The notes under the pieces: model-generated | What the model saw: the letters and a program-made list of their open reading frames with translations, nothing else | What the model was told of the DNA's origin: nothing | Databases searched by the model: none | DNA from: Hyperoplus lanceolatus | Lineage: Eukaryota > Chordata > Actinopteri > Uranoscopiformes > Ammodytidae | Assembly: GCA_026929865.2 (NCBI GenBank) | Contig: CM049403.1 | Span: forward strand, 20,432,001-20,496,000 | Length of the DNA stretch: 64,000 nt | Direction: 5' to 3' | Position numbers and translations under genes: made by a program | Part shown: positions 1 through 12,285 of the stretch, piece after piece | Numbering within the stretch: the stretch's first letter is position 1 | Layout of the letters: each line of letters begins with the position of its first letter

Positions 1-467
1 AAAACTAAAACTAAATGTCCCCCTTTAGATTTATTTACATACATCCCCTTATGGTCCAAATGTTCTAAGCAGTACATTTATAGATTACATTTTAACTGTT
101 AGTTAAACTAAACAGTGAACAATAAACTAGTGCTAAGTCCCTCTTCAGTTCAGTAATAAAAAACACTTTTTGTGAAGCTGCTACCAATAGCTATCTGGAA
201 TTAATCAGAAATCGATAACTATAATTTTCATTGGCGCAATTACCACAGTTTTTCTTGACATATTTAAAAGCACAGAGGTACTAAGTTTTACTGTGTTGTT
301 TTTTTTACATGAATAATACATAATGATAAAATATTTAATTTAGTATGGATAATAAAACACAATTGTTGTTGCCTTCTCTTAGACATTTGTAATCAGATGA
401 CCAACATAAAAGTACCTGCAGTACCTTTGTTTTTTCTTGTATATCCATTTTCTGAATATCAAACTGC
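1..467. other. AT-rich flank, no gene seen
   Basis: Only AT-rich unique-looking sequence is visible, without a convincing coding frame. It ends at the 8-bp target duplication of the outer hAT element. Confidence 0.5.
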
Positions 468-1588
468 ATTGGTACCAGCAGTGGCTTGCCCATAGAGGGC
501 GATAGGGCGACGCCCTCCTTGAGCCATACCTTATAGGTCCATGAGCCATACCAGCAAAAAACTAAAATATAATTATGATAAAAAATATACTTTTTTTTGT
601 ATTTATAATCATAATTTATTATTTCAATACAGTTTTTACCTGCATCTAAGTCTAAATATCATTGTACAATCAGCGTCTGTACTGTCACTCTGGGGCGATT
701 TCGGGCTGTTTGAAAATCGCCCTGAGCGCTCTCATAGACTTCAATGTAAAACTTTTTTTTCCAAACTGCAGGCCTCCCAATGCAATCTCTATGGGTTCCG
801 GGGGTGCTCGCCCTAACGTGTTGTCGTCATACGTACAGTAAACAATGAACCAATTACAGTGACTGATACAGTCACATGTTCGGTCTGCTGCCTAAAGCGG
901 TCAGATTCAAGACCAATATAACTAATATCAACTCAGGCTAGGCTGGCAAACTACTTGATCATGTCATTAAAATGACTAGGTCCTTTCCAGACAAAATGTA
1001 ACCATCAAGCAAGTATCTACCAAGATGGATTGGGGGATCGTATAAACGCGGATTTTCACGGGGCTCGTTTGAACGGCTAACGAGGCTAGCAGGATGCTAA
1101 GGCGCTAACGCTCTGTTCTGCTGCCGCTGCATGATGATTATGGACTGTATAATGGCTTTTTATCCATCCTGATGGCAGCACAGACACCGCATGGATAACT
1201 TCGGGTGTCACCCCTATGCATCATCTCTCAGAAAAGGTAAAACAAACATTAAACATCAATCTGTATAAGGACGAGCCAGCGCCGTTCAACAGCTGATCCA
1301 TATGGACCAGTGGTTCTCAACCTTTTTTGAGCAAACGCCCCCCTAACCTTACCGAGATACTCTAGCGCCCCCCTCCCCCAAAAAAAAAAAAAAAACACAA
1401 ACACACACACAAATGTACATATATTAGCCAAAGAGATACTGCATTAAATGCACATTCATCTGTTAAACTAGTTCAGACAAGGCAACTATTTAAGTACATT
1501 TCTTGGTGCATAAATATTATTTTTACTTTGGGAAGACAAATACAGTACAGTAAGAAAATCGTTTAGAAAATAATGAATGTGAATTATT

Positions 1589-1957
1589 CTAAGCTGCAGA
1601 GTTCTTGAACGGTAAGCCAGACTTAGCAATTAATAAAGCGATGTTGTAGGACGCTACCAACCCGCTTTCGCTTTGATTGACGTTCCGGGCGAACAGAGAG
1701 TTGATAGTGGGCCGTCTTGAATGTTGATCCCTCAGAGACTTAAAGTAGGATGGATCTTTAGCTGATTTTTCTGGATGTTTTTTCACTAAATGTTCCTGTA
1801 GTCGTGAGGGTTTCATGGCCTCATTAGAGAACACCTGATCGCAGAGCAGGCACATTGGTAAAGTGGTGTTCATCGGTGACGGGATAAATCCACAACTAAT
1901 ATAATTGGCATTGTACTGCCGGCACTTTTTCTGAGAGGCACCTATTTGCAGACCCAT
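1589..1957 (-). pseudogene. hAT transposase N-terminus with BED-type zinc finger (fragment)
   Basis: This 122-residue minus-strand frame has a CxxC pair (residues about 36-39, MCLLCDQVFSN) and a downstream H-x4-H (EHLVKKH). That is the BED zinc finger at the N-terminus of hAT transposases and of domesticated ZBED5-like proteins. The residues after it (PEKSAKDPSYFKSL) also match that family. BED fingers bind the transposon ends; the RNase H-like catalytic domain and hAT dimerisation region should follow over roughly 500 residues. Here the frame stops about 280 bp from the element's terminus, so the catalytic part is missing. The start Met lies inside a short sequence repeated in inverted orientation near 14560. 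Family is confident; function is lost. Confidence 0.75.
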
Positions 1958-1986
1958 GGGGAAAGTGGAGCTCCACCGGAAGCAGG
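1941..1986. repeat. Inverted repeat arm matching 14535-14578
   Basis: This segment spans the start codon and upstream region of the hAT transposase fragment. It reappears in opposite orientation at 14535-14578 with a few differences; both share the core GGAGCTCCACCGGAAGC. Homology stops at both edges. Confidence 0.7.
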
Positions 1987-3587
1987 AAATTCCTTCTTTT
2001 TGTTTTACTGCCGGCGTTCACCTAGCGGTGAATAATAACCAAGCCCCAACCTCAGCGATTTTTACCAGTATCCAATAAGGAAGTGACCACAACTGTAGTA
2101 ACCCGGAAGTGCCACTGGGGGCTGTATGCAGAAGAGAGCCATCTCTCATTGACTCCAATGTTAAACATGCCGTTTTCACAGCATTATTAATCCTATTTCA
2201 GGCCTGGATTGAAAAACCATTCTAGTCTGTATGTTTAGTTCATATCTCCATGACAACTCTGAGGGGGGTGAATTTTTTTCTAGCAAGCTAGTTTTTATTC
2301 TATTGGAAGTTAAAATATATGAATTTTAGGGGCGTGGCCTCTTGATTGACAGCTAGCCTCTGTCCCTCACTCAACCTCGAAGGCTAGTTGTAAGGGTTAG
2401 CATGCTAACTCAGTAGACAGCAGTGTGTTCATTCCTCCATCCCGTGTGCTGCTTGGGGCTGTACCAACGATGGATTAAGGACTGTGGTTTACAGTTTTTT
2501 CGGTGAGTAACACTGTATTTACAATTATTATTGTTATGTTACAACTGTACACTGTAGCCTATAGAACCAATTAAAAGCTGTTAGTTTCGCGAGTGTCACA
2601 GTGACAGTGTTAGCTCTGTTATGCCAGCTAAATAAATAGCTAGTAGCCACTACCATGACTTGAGCACCGGAAGGGTTCGGGCAGTGTTTGGACCGTGAGG
2701 GTCGCTGTTTTACAGTTTATTAAGGGCATGGTACTGTGTTGAATACGTGTGGAATATCGGTTTAAATCATATCATAAATCATGTTGGCTGCATGCTTGTG
2801 GAGACGGTGTGTCTCTGCCCGGGCCCGAGGTTTTTTCAAGGCTCCATGCCGCTAACGACTGTTTATGGTCAGATGGGCACGTAATGGAATCGGTTCAGAA
2901 ACAAAAGTTGGGCTGAGCGGTCCAGTTAAACCTTTTACTATCTATGGGTTAAACATATGGCATAGGAACACTTTTGTGACAAAATAAATGCTCACAAGTT
3001 TGCGCTCAATAATGTTTATAGATGAAGGGGCTATGTGCATCCGTAAAACCGGCTCCGTTCCACGGTTACTACGATGGTTATTGTTTTTATAACAGTCGTA
3101 TAAACTCAAATTAAATATACAATTGTGGCTGTGTTTCCGCATCTGTGTTATCCGTGGATATTATGACGGTTATCGTACTGCATTAACTCAAAAATAAATA
3201 TACAATTTTTGTTGTTTCTTCCTTTATTCCAAACGCTATTTTTCTGAAAAAAATTATTGATTGCCTAGTGCATTACTTTTATCTGACTCTTTCTGTATTG
3301 TTGGACTCAGTGGTTGTCTCTCTGTCCTCTTCCAGGTTAACATGGAGGAATGAATGTGTGCCTCTGGTCTCCCTGATCTCCACGTGAAAGAGCGACGGTG
3401 TGGCCCTTCATCTGGCAGCAACTGAAGTCAACCTACATTCACACTATCCTCGTCTTATCTGCTTGTGATAATTGTCATTGATTGTGATATTTTGTGATAT
3501 ATCTTGTTCTGCACTGTCCGTCTTTGTAGAAGTATTCCTGCTCTGTAGAAAATCTTTCAAGTTTTTTTTGTGGGATTTTTTCCTAAC
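1987..3587. other. Non-coding interior of the inner hAT, possible splice sites only
   Basis: No open frame with family features is visible. A donor-like CGGTGAGTAAC near 2500 and an acceptor-like TCTTCCAG near 3330 could be remnants of a spliced transposon transcript. Two related AT-rich stretches around 3100-3140 and 3180-3210 share AAATATACAATT. Confidence 0.35.
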
Positions 3588-3920
3588 TTAAAGCTATACT
3601 GTACGATCATTTGCAATATGCACTTTTTAATATGTTGTGAAAAGTGCTTTTTACACCCCAACAGCAATAAATAACTTATGGGCAATGAAAAAGAAACGAA
3701 AAACCCCCAAATTCTGTACCTTCTATAAACCTGTTAAAATGCTGACCCAACGGAGACGTTGGACCGTTATCTAAAGAACCAATCACAATCCTGCGCGTTC
3801 TCTCCCCTCTGTGTACGAGCCTGAGCGCGTTCACGGAGGGCAGAGAAAGCGTTGTTGCCATAGTAATCATAGATAGTAGTGCATGACAGTGGGCTAGACC
3901 TAGTTGAGGTAGCCTGCACA

Positions 3921-4145
3921 ATGGAAGAGAAACCTAGACAGAAGTTACCACTGCCACCGTTACTTGCGCCTGCTCACCATTTACAAAAGGCAAAGAAAAG
4001 AAAGAAAGACATCAAGAAAAGAGCAGTTACATACAGCTGGAGGTGGACAAACGGGAGTCAACATTGTTCACTGATGGCGAGAGCTGAGGATGCTGAATGG
4101 CTTGGAAAGTGACGCAATGGTTGCCGTCTTTCTCTTGTTGGACAG
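3921..4145 (+). pseudogene. Exon-like fragment of an uncharacterised transposon protein
   Basis: From the ATG at 3921 the frame begins MEEKPRQKLPLPPLL, followed by a lysine-rich patch (KAKKRKKDIKKR). Near 4090-4135 a second frame reads ESDAMVAVF followed by leucines and DR. This resembles a motif I associate with fish transposon-derived proteins, in which a W-R-x-L-R region precedes S-D-x-x-V-A-x-F-L-L-D. The exon would end at a good donor (GACAGGTAAGC near 4147). The frame change between the parts means it is broken. The function of this protein family is unknown to me. Confidence 0.4.
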
Positions 4146-5277
4146 GTAAGCCTTTGTTTTGTTTCCTGTAAAATGTGTGTTATGGCGAAGTCTAGCCAAG
4201 GAAGCTATGTATGTTGCGTTAGCCATATTACCCCGATGCTAACGTTAGCTCCCCAGTCGGCTAGTAGGCACATTACAAGCTGCATTAGCTAACGTTGCCA
4301 ATAATGTTCCTTTCTAACTATATTATTAGTCTAATGTTATGTGGTCGTCAGCGTCTGAACATGTGTCATTTTAGTATTGGCGTTTCACAAATGTGCTGAT
4401 GCAGTGTCTGTTTTTCTTTTTTTAATTATTGTTTTATAGTTATGACAACAAGGCTAATTCCTCAACACTTGAAACACCGATCGATGAGACCACCTCCTCC
4501 TCCTCCTCCTCCACCACCTTTGTCAAGTGTTTATCCAGAGTCTCTCGGTGAGTAAAGCTTGATATAGAAGTGAATATGTGTGCTATGCTACAATACTGTT
4601 CTCTATGATGGGTAATACATAGGCCTAGACAATGCGTTAAATGATATAGGTATCAAATATATGCGCAGACAGTGGGTATAGACAATGTCAGTTAGTGTAT
4701 ACTCTGTGTATATGGGGGGAAAGAGAAAGTCACCTACATATATATTTATATACTTTTTTTTAAATGTATAAAAAGAACATAATACAGGGTACAGCTGTAA
4801 GATAACCCTTTTATGTGGAAATTCAAAATACTATACAATGTCAGGTAAAATGAATGCATCACTAAACTTACAATACTTCTTCTTATGCCAGGTATGGAAA
4901 AGTGTACAATAAAAAGTCCAGGAAGTGGAGCCTGTACACACTGAAGGAAGAGAAGGACTACTGCTACATCATAGACCTCCAGGGTGAAATTCTCCAGGAG
5001 AATTTGTCTGGGTTTGGGGGCTTCTGTTGGGTGTCCCTGCACCAACCAACCAGGAGCTGTTGCAGACTCAACTAAGTAAAGGACTAGGTTAGTATGCTTA
5101 CATTATTGTATGAGCATACATGTTTTACTTTGCTATGTCACACAGCATATGAAAACCCATTTAGCTCTGGTCTAAGGAATGCCAAAGTGTAAAGATTTGT
5201 GTCCGGGTTCCACCAACCATCATGAGGTATAATATTACAGATCCAGAAGTGCTGGTCAACCTATTATCTGAAGAACA

Positions 5278-5345
5278 ACAATAATACTAATAATAATGGA
5301 TTGGATTTTTATAGCGCTTCTCTATGCAATCAAAGTGCTAGGATA
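5278..5345 (-). repeat. Short LINE/L2-type 3' tail relic
   Basis: Read on the minus strand, an AGCACTTTGA...AGCGCTATAAAAA pattern runs into repeated ATT. I recognise this as a common 3' end of fish L2-like LINEs. Only the last 70 bp or so remain. Confidence 0.45.
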
Positions 5346-5845
5346 AACCACATGTCATGAAGGCTTTTCTCTGCAGCTCTTTGTAAAACCCCTAATACTG
5401 TTATTCATTGTGTGTGTCTTCTGATATTCTCTCCTAAGGACAGTCACTGCCACAGCTGATGCAGAACCAGACCAGACCTGTCTGCGAAAACTGGACCCCT
5501 GGACAAAGTTTATGACCATGTTTATATTGAATTAAAAAAATATATTGTCACACAACATTGGTTGTAATTATTTTGTGCAACTTTTACAGAGACGATAAAT
5601 GTTATGTCTTGATATCCGTAATAATAACAACATTTTAAAGTAATTTTAAATTTTTTATTCAAACATATCAAAACAAAAGGACTAAGTATCTTCAGTTCCT
5701 CCTGGGAATAAATAGAAATATAAAACTATGTACATTGAAATAAATAACTTATAAGTACAGATACAATTAAACTATTTGTTTATTGCAACCTGTTGGGTAT
5801 AAATCCTTTGAATTGTCCATGTGGATCTGGGAAGCGGCCTCTTAT

Positions 5846-5960
5846 TTTCTACACTCAGCAACTAGGTATGACCACAGCACTTGCGCTCCACATCTGTTGG
5901 CACTTCTCTGCAGCTGTGGCAGACGCACCAGGTGGGTTTATCTGTCTTTTGAGGGCCCGA
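5846..5960 (-). pseudogene. P2X7 C-terminal (ballast) domain-like exon fragment in a transposon
   Basis: No long open frame covers this exon. The minus-strand frame across about 5946-5863 reads WCVCHSCREVPTDVERKCCG. The W-C-x-C-x2-C-x2-V-P-T-x2-E-x2-C-C spacing is that of the cysteine-rich, zinc-binding ballast module at the C-terminus of the P2X7 receptor. The same module occurs in many fish and invertebrate proteins annotated 'P2X purinoceptor 7-like', some of them transposon-associated. There is no receptor here: transmembrane segments and ATP-binding ectodomain are absent. A stop follows three codons after the last cysteines and another lies upstream in the same frame, so this is a degraded exon. 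Its position inside the 3592-6772 TIR element suggests it belonged to that transposon's own gene. Confidence 0.55.
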
Positions 5961-7185
5961 TCAAGGAGGATCTGCTGATGCCAATGTTAGCCGGTCCAAC
6001 ATGAGGCTGGGGTCGCATGTCATGCAGAGCTGGAGCAGATGATGCAACATTTGTAGATGTAGTCTTTGAATTCTTGCCTGTAAAGTAATACATGATTATT
6101 AGTTGTATTTATTGAATACAGTTTTGTATTGTCCTCTAATAGGTAGGCTATTGTGTGTTCATGGTACATGGCATCTCAGTATACAACGTTGCTGGTAAGG
6201 TTTATGTCTCAGATACAGTCAGCTCATATGCAATCCTTAGAGTTTTGCAAAAAAACTCACCTTGTGAGCTCTGACAAGCCAAACAATGAATGATAAATAA
6301 AGTGTCACGTAGCCTACTACACAAAACATGTGGGTAAACTGTGATAGAAATAACATGTATTGCTGATTTATTTTTATTTGTATTACATTTCTGATACCAG
6401 TCCATCTATGCATATGTGCGAGCTTGACTGCTGTGAGTACTACTACTAACAGTAGGCCTTATCATGTTTGTTTTAAACATTTAGCATTGCAATATTAGGT
6501 GTGTTCTTACCGGTGAATGAAACATTGTAGTTTGTCGAGAAATGTAGCCTCCAGTTAGCTAGCCGCTCTCTGCTCAGTGAGGCGGCGCAGCGGCCAGGTT
6601 GCTAAGCAGCAGAGCTGCGTTCGTGCACGGCTGTGTACAGAGGGTTGGGGGCGTATATATGTCTATGGGTTGGGGGGAGGAAGTCCTGGGGGGTGGGGGA
6701 GTGGTTAAACGGAACTCCGAGGAGAAGCTAATTTCAAATCATGCTAGCTCTCTCAGATCGTACAGAATAGCTTTAAGTAAAGTGTTTTACAACATTACAT
6801 AGCCCTGATTAGGCCTATATAAAAAACATAATTTTATTAATTGATAACTTAACAGCCCCAAATGTATTATCTTTTGACTATTTTTGTGTAATTTTTAATG
6901 AAAATATGCAGAGAATGTTTCATATAGCTTCTCCTGTTAAAATTTCAATGCAAAACTTTTACTTGTAACAGAGTAATTTAACAGTTTGGTATTTGTACTT
7001 TTACTTCAGTAAAGGATGTGAATATTTCCTTCTACACTGTTTAATCTTTACCTGGGTCATCTTTAGTCTTACATACAAGCAAAATCATTTTCATAAGTAC
7101 TTTTAATATAACATAATGTTCTACTTTTACTCAAGTGATATTGTAATTGGTGACTTGTAAAAGAGTCAATTCTCTGATATGATGA

Positions 7186-7570
7186 TGAAGATACTTTTAA
7201 TGACCACACAGCCAGGCTGGTGGAATTTGTTTTCAGTACAGCTCCTTGGTACAGGTTCCAACTTTACATTGAACATTAGACATACAGACAGGCACATTAC
7301 ATAATACAACAGGGCCGTGATTAATCGTCAGCGTTCAGATTTTAGAATGTTGGAAGGCATAGTGTGCAGGGTGAGTGGGATCAGAGATGTGTAGTGACAG
7401 TTTGCGGGATAGTAATTCAAGGGATGGTAGGGTGTGCCAATAATTTTGGATGCTGTTGATGCACTCTAATTTCTTCCGGGAGAGTGAGTCAAGGCTGGCA
7501 AATCAGACTGATGGATGAGGTGAGGATGCTTTCAACGATGGCTGTATAGAAGCGATAGAAAGTGTATTTA
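7186..7570 (-). pseudogene. 3' end of a degraded LINE reverse transcriptase ORF (Rex1/L2-like)
   Basis: On the minus strand, pieces of the conserved C-terminal region of Rex1/L2-type non-LTR retrotransposons can be read in shifted frames. These are an AIVESILTSSIS segment (near 7540), a later region rich in Leu and Ser, and SDPTHPAHYAF (near 7390). Frameshifts and stops interrupt it. The element ends near 7186 in short ATC-type repeats, as expected for a 3' tail. Reverse transcriptase and endonuclease domains are absent. Confidence 0.5.
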
Positions 7571-7574
7571 ATCA

Positions 7575-8950
7575 TTTAATTCAACTGTTGCACCTTAACA
7601 TAAAACCCTGCTCTAAATATTTTATATAATATATGTATATTCAAAATCATAGGCTATTAAATTAGTGTTCTCATCTGTTTATAGATTGAATATGTCCTCC
7701 CTTATCATGTATTACTGTTAATAACATTTTCAGTCTGGAGACCAAAATACAATTAATATTATTACAAATACATTGAGATCAGCTTGTTTAGCCCTTAGTC
7801 AACACTAGGAGACATTTGTTTCAGCTACGAGCTTTTTAATGCCCTCTCTCATGTGCTCGGAGGTGATATTGAGAATATGTTCAGCTCTGTTTGAGTTGTT
7901 GGACCAAACTGGAGGCAGGGAATTACGTGACTGAGGCTGAGCTCGTCTACCGGTAGGCTAACAAGTAGAGCGAGTGCTGTTAGCGTAGCTCCTGGCTCGA
8001 GCTAATGTTGCTAACTTGGTGCACGTCACCATGGACCTATAAAGAAATGGACAGCGGACTGAAAACCGTTGGAACGTTGAAGCCATTCATTCCTATGAAA
8101 GCTGCTCATTGGCGCAGGGCGACCATACAGGAAGTATTTGCTTCCGCGTACACGGTGCCAACACGCCCCTTAAGCGTGACGCGCAGTGTACGTTTCACTG
8201 ACGTTCTTGGATGAAGAAAGCAGTGTAACAGTCTAATATGTCCATGTCGTAAACTAAGCTGAAGCTAAGCGGAGACGAGCACAGTTGTATTGTTTATCTA
8301 CCATGGAAGTATAAATTACATATCCCCGATGATTCTCTGTATGTAATCTTAAAATGACACCCCGTTGTTGTTAAGTAATATAGTGATTCACAAGTTCTAA
8401 ACGAAGACTACTCCTGCCATCAGGGCAGCACTATTAGCTAATGTAAGCTAAACCAGCTAGTGGGTTAGCGCTGTTTTCGTAGCGTGTGCTGTTAGGTAGT
8501 GAGCAAAGTTCTTAGTGCTCTATTGAAATAAAGCAAACAAATGTTCAAATGCCAAAGTGAGCTTTTAAAGTTTAATTATAAGACCGAATGTGTGGTTGTC
8601 AAAGCAATTGCCTAATCAGAATGGGTTAGAATTAGTTTTATTTTCCTGCTGTGGGTATCAGTTATATTGCAAATTACACAAGCTTAAAAATTCAATGTAA
8701 AGTTAAACAGTTACAGTTAAACAATCCTTTTTTAAAGAATATTAGTTTGTCCCTTTTTGACATAGTGTTCTGGAACTGAAAATCAGTCTGGTTCAGATGA
8801 GAGTTGGCAACGAAATACCAGTTGAAACAACATTCAAGTTAAGTAATTATGATGTTTATTGCTTTCAAGCAAGAGTCAAGGCACAATTATCAATAAGAAT
8901 CAAGAATGTCAACAATTTTTCAAAAATATATAGTAAACTGGGGTTAGTAT
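7575..8950. other. No gene recognised
   Basis: AT-rich sequence with no supported frame. Position 8030 carries one copy of a recurrent CATGGACCTATAAAG motif described in the findings. Confidence 0.4.
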
Positions 8951-9158
8951 TGTTAAATTGGGACACTTTTCGAAAATTTGTCTTTCGGAGCAATTTACAG
9001 AATTTTCCTTTCGTCTGAGCCCCAAACATTATACTATTCTATAAACACCAACTCCTTTACTAAGATATGCAAAAGAAAAAAATAAGAATATTAAAACACA
9101 GAATCAACAGTTCCATCTGAAACACGAAATGTCCGTAGACCACTTTTCAGCAGGCGCT

Positions 9159-10359
9159 ACTGTCAAAATGGGACACCTTCATTGTCAAAATGGGACACCT
9201 GATATTAGGATATAAAAGACATAGCATTGAAGAATGTTCAACAATGAATGGGTTATTTTTACATAGGTAGTGAACATGAACAACATTGCCTATTTTTTAA
9301 TGCAAAACCAAAATGTAAGTCTTTAAAAACTACATATGAAACCATCAAGCTAAATTTAGAAACAATTCATTTTATGGTATTAAACTGTTATGTTATTTGT
9401 CTTAAAAACAATGTATGAAAACATGACACCAAAATTGGCATTTCTAGGCATAAAACATTCTACTCTTACCCTTAGGTCTTTTTTTCAATCTATATTTTTA
9501 ATTTAAGACAATAAAAAGGGAGGATCACCAATAAATAATAGCATAGCCATAAAGAGTTTGGATGGAGTCCCATAAGAGGACTACCAAATCATGGAGTAAA
9601 AATCTCTCCATCTTGAATTACGGCAAAGTCCTCCCCACAGGACTCATGGAACCACTGCTTGCATTCAACACACATTATCCATTCTTCTATATTTCTGGGG
9701 TCTGCTTCGTCACCGTAACTCTTTCTGCAGACTCTGCAAACTTATGTGCCCTCTGAGCTTCCAATGTCTTCCACTTTGAGGCTTTACTTGGATTGTTTTC
9801 TTCACACAGCTTTCTTCCTATATTTGATCCAGTTAAGAACAATAATTTATTTAAATATAGAAACTGTTTTATGATCACCAATATCAGTTTTCCTCTCTTA
9901 AAATGACAAAAAGCGGTGTCCCATTTTGACCATAATATACTGTCCCATTTTGACAGTAGGCAACTGGCAATTTGGGACAGTATCAAAACAAGCATTTTAC
10001 AAAATTGTGTAAGGTTTTAGAAATGAATTCATTGTTAATTTCATGCACAATTATACACCATTACAACATATAAAAGAATTATATATTAAGTATTTGTTTT
10101 TAGTTTTATAAAAGCTTAACACGTTTTAGGTCAGAATGCTATGTCATGTCACTTACCATTGTGATTCTTGGACCAACTGTCACTGTGCGCGAGGCCACGC
10201 TCCCCCATATGATGTCATACCAAAGTGACCTTTTTTAATTCATCACAGACACTCTAAGCTATACATAGGTACTTTTATTGGGTTGTTTTGTGTATTCCTT
10301 GAATATTTATTTCATTGCAAAGTTTAACTGTCCCATTTTGACAGTGTCCCATTTTGACA
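9159..10359. repeat. Clustered 15-bp motif TGTC-N7-GACA, three pairs
   Basis: The 15-mer TGTCAAAATGGGACA, or its complement, occurs exactly at 9161-9175, 9183-9197, 9941-9955, 10329-10343 and 10345-10359, and with one mismatch at 9917-9931. The first pair is in one orientation, the other two pairs in the opposite one. Spacing within pairs is 22, 24 and 16 bp. Degenerate copies lie near 8957 and 9970. The paired, outward-facing arrangement suggests protein-binding repeats at transposon ends, but no TSD was found. Confidence 0.6.
9597..9835 (-). pseudogene. PHD-type zinc-finger exon of a DNA transposon (broken)
   Basis: The minus-strand frame across about 9741-9600 begins V-C-R-V-C-R-K-S-Y, continues EEWIMCVECKQWFHESCGED and then meets a stop. 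The C-x2-C ... C-x2-C ... H-x2-C spacing is that of a PHD finger. PHD fingers bind histone tails in host proteins; a C-terminal one is also common in several fish DNA-transposon transposases. The last C-x2-C pair is absent or decayed. Just upstream, in another frame, lies NPSKASKWKTLEAQRAHKFAE, probably the preceding part of the same protein. No catalytic domain was recognised, so the transposon family is undetermined. Confidence 0.5.
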
Positions 10360-10529
10360 ATACTCACCCTACCTGTTGCTGTACCTGTTGCATGAAACAC
10401 AAACATTTGCAAGTCCACAACAGGCTTAACATGTATATAGATTATATATGTATATTTCCATAACACCAGATAAAGAAAAACACCTTGTAGGCTATTTACA
10501 TTTTCATTCAGGGAACTCACTGATTCATT

Positions 10530-12283
10530 CAAGTTGTTAAGAAGCGAAAGAGTCTCAAATGACTCACATGGAACTATAAAAACTATAAAAAGCCATGGAA
10601 ACCAGCAAGCAACACATGTTAAATTAAATAACCTGATTATAAAATAATAATCATGGATTAAAGCAATTGCAGAATTAGTTAATCTTCAATGTGATTTAAA
10701 ACTCTGGGATGAGCAGTTCCAAAATAAAAGTGGCAAAATGTTAGTGCAGCCACTAGAGTCGTTAAACGCAGCCACTGGTTTGTTGACCTGATTCTTTTGA
10801 ACGTGTGTGTGCAATAAATCAGACAGATATGATATAAAAATAAATGGTTACATATTGAACAGCAACGAAGTTGGAGTAGCCTATAACAGCATAATTAATT
10901 ATAATACACCAACATTGTTAACTGTCATACATAGCCTAACTTAACAAGCAACTGCAAATTAAAAACCTACGTAACTGAAATGGTTATATTACACTAACAA
11001 TATTATAAAAATTACGTAGGTCTCCCATACTCATTCAAGTAATCAATACATCCGTGCCTGTTACAGGCATTTCAATGATGTGTGCTTTGGTGTTTTCCAC
11101 ACCATGGGTAGCGCAAATGGCATAGTACCCATTAGAGATTATTAGAGCTCATCAGCACAGCTGGAGGTGATGGTGAGGCTGCCGCTGGATGAGCAACTAG
11201 TTTTTGTACATGATCCCGTAATGCACCCATCCTTTGCCTATGGATCTTTTCAATAAATGGATCAATATAGTGAATCGCAATGATCGCAAGCAGAGGAACG
11301 TGAGAGTTGAGCTCACGCGACTAACAGCTGAACCAGTCTACAAATCCCTCGGCGACTGTAATGTTAAAAAGTCACATGCCTAAAAATCATCAACGTCCTT
11401 CATGTTAAGTAAAAGGAAAAACCTCAGACACGAGAAGTTAATGGAGCCTCGCACTGAAAGAGTCATGGACCTATAAAGAAACACTGAGCCCTCTCGGAGG
11501 CCGGAGCAGAAAACCGAAACATTTGTTTCACTACGACTCTGTTCAGCTGCCCACGGCTGCCCACTCCCTCCTCCTCCCGCGAAAACAAACTGAAAGACGT
11601 TGAAAGCCGTTGGGCTAATAAAACGCTTGAGGTGGCGTTTTGAAATGAGAAAACTTCAGTTTTATTAGTACATGGTCTAAAGACAAGTATGAGCCTATGA
11701 TTGATATCCAGAAAAAATTTGCGGAGACACAATCTTGTTCGCCGCTTGTATTGTGTGGACGGGGAAATCTGCCTCAGGGCTCCATGGAAAATAAGCTCCC
11801 ATTCACAGCATGCAGTACCAATGGGTTGGCCACTAGTCCATGCTGGCTGCTCGGAGAAGGCAGCATCCTGGGGGCCTGCACGTCACAGTACTTCGGCTAG
11901 ATGGGACTATCTCCCTCCCCCCAACGTCGCTACATGCCCTTTTTTGGTACGAGGAAGTGAGGCGGAGTCAAACTCTGGCAAGATGGCGGCGTGCACACGC
12001 CAAGAAAGAAGGGATACTCCTCGGTGAACTGAGGTCGGCCATGATGCTTTATCCATTATATTATACTATCTATGATAATAACAAGACACAGTTTCCACCG
12101 GTTATGGTGCTAGTAAACAGTAAAATAAGTCAGTTTGTTAAGGGTCCCAATGGCCAGGACGGTGGTAAAAAGTAGATGTTGAGGTAGAAGATGAATGAAG
12201 CAACGAAGCTTTGTGTACATCTTCCGAAATCCGTCTCTTTAATTCACAATGATCACAAGTAGCCTAGGTCAATCACATACAAA
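10530..12283. other. No gene recognised
   Basis: Mixed AT-rich and moderately GC-rich sequence. Position 11464 carries another CATGGACCTATAAAG motif. Short plus-strand frames between 11700 and 12175 overlap one another and show no family features. Confidence 0.4.
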
Positions 12284-12285
12284 TA

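Larger units (their letters stand above)
3592..6772. mobile_element. TTAA-target DNA transposon with 17-bp TIRs (Kolobok-like)
   Basis: The left end AGCTATACTGTACGATC and the right end, read inversely as AGCTATTCTGTACGATC, match at 16 of 17 positions. Both ends are flanked by TTAA (3588-3591 and 6773-6776). TTAA targets are used by piggyBac and Kolobok. The ends lack the CCC start of piggyBac and begin with purines, which favours Kolobok, but the superfamily is not proven. Inside are a plus-strand exon-like stretch (3921-4145), another near 4890-5060, and a minus-strand exon with a P2X7-ballast-like cysteine motif (about 5863-5946). No intact transposase or THAP finger was found. Confidence 0.6.

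Noticed and set aside
5846-5960. A host P2X7 receptor gene
   Set aside because: Only the cysteine module is present, with stops on both sides. No receptor channel exons are nearby and it lies within a transposon's TIRs.
7360-7570. Active LINE gene
   Set aside because: Motifs are scattered over three frames with stops; only a relic is supported.
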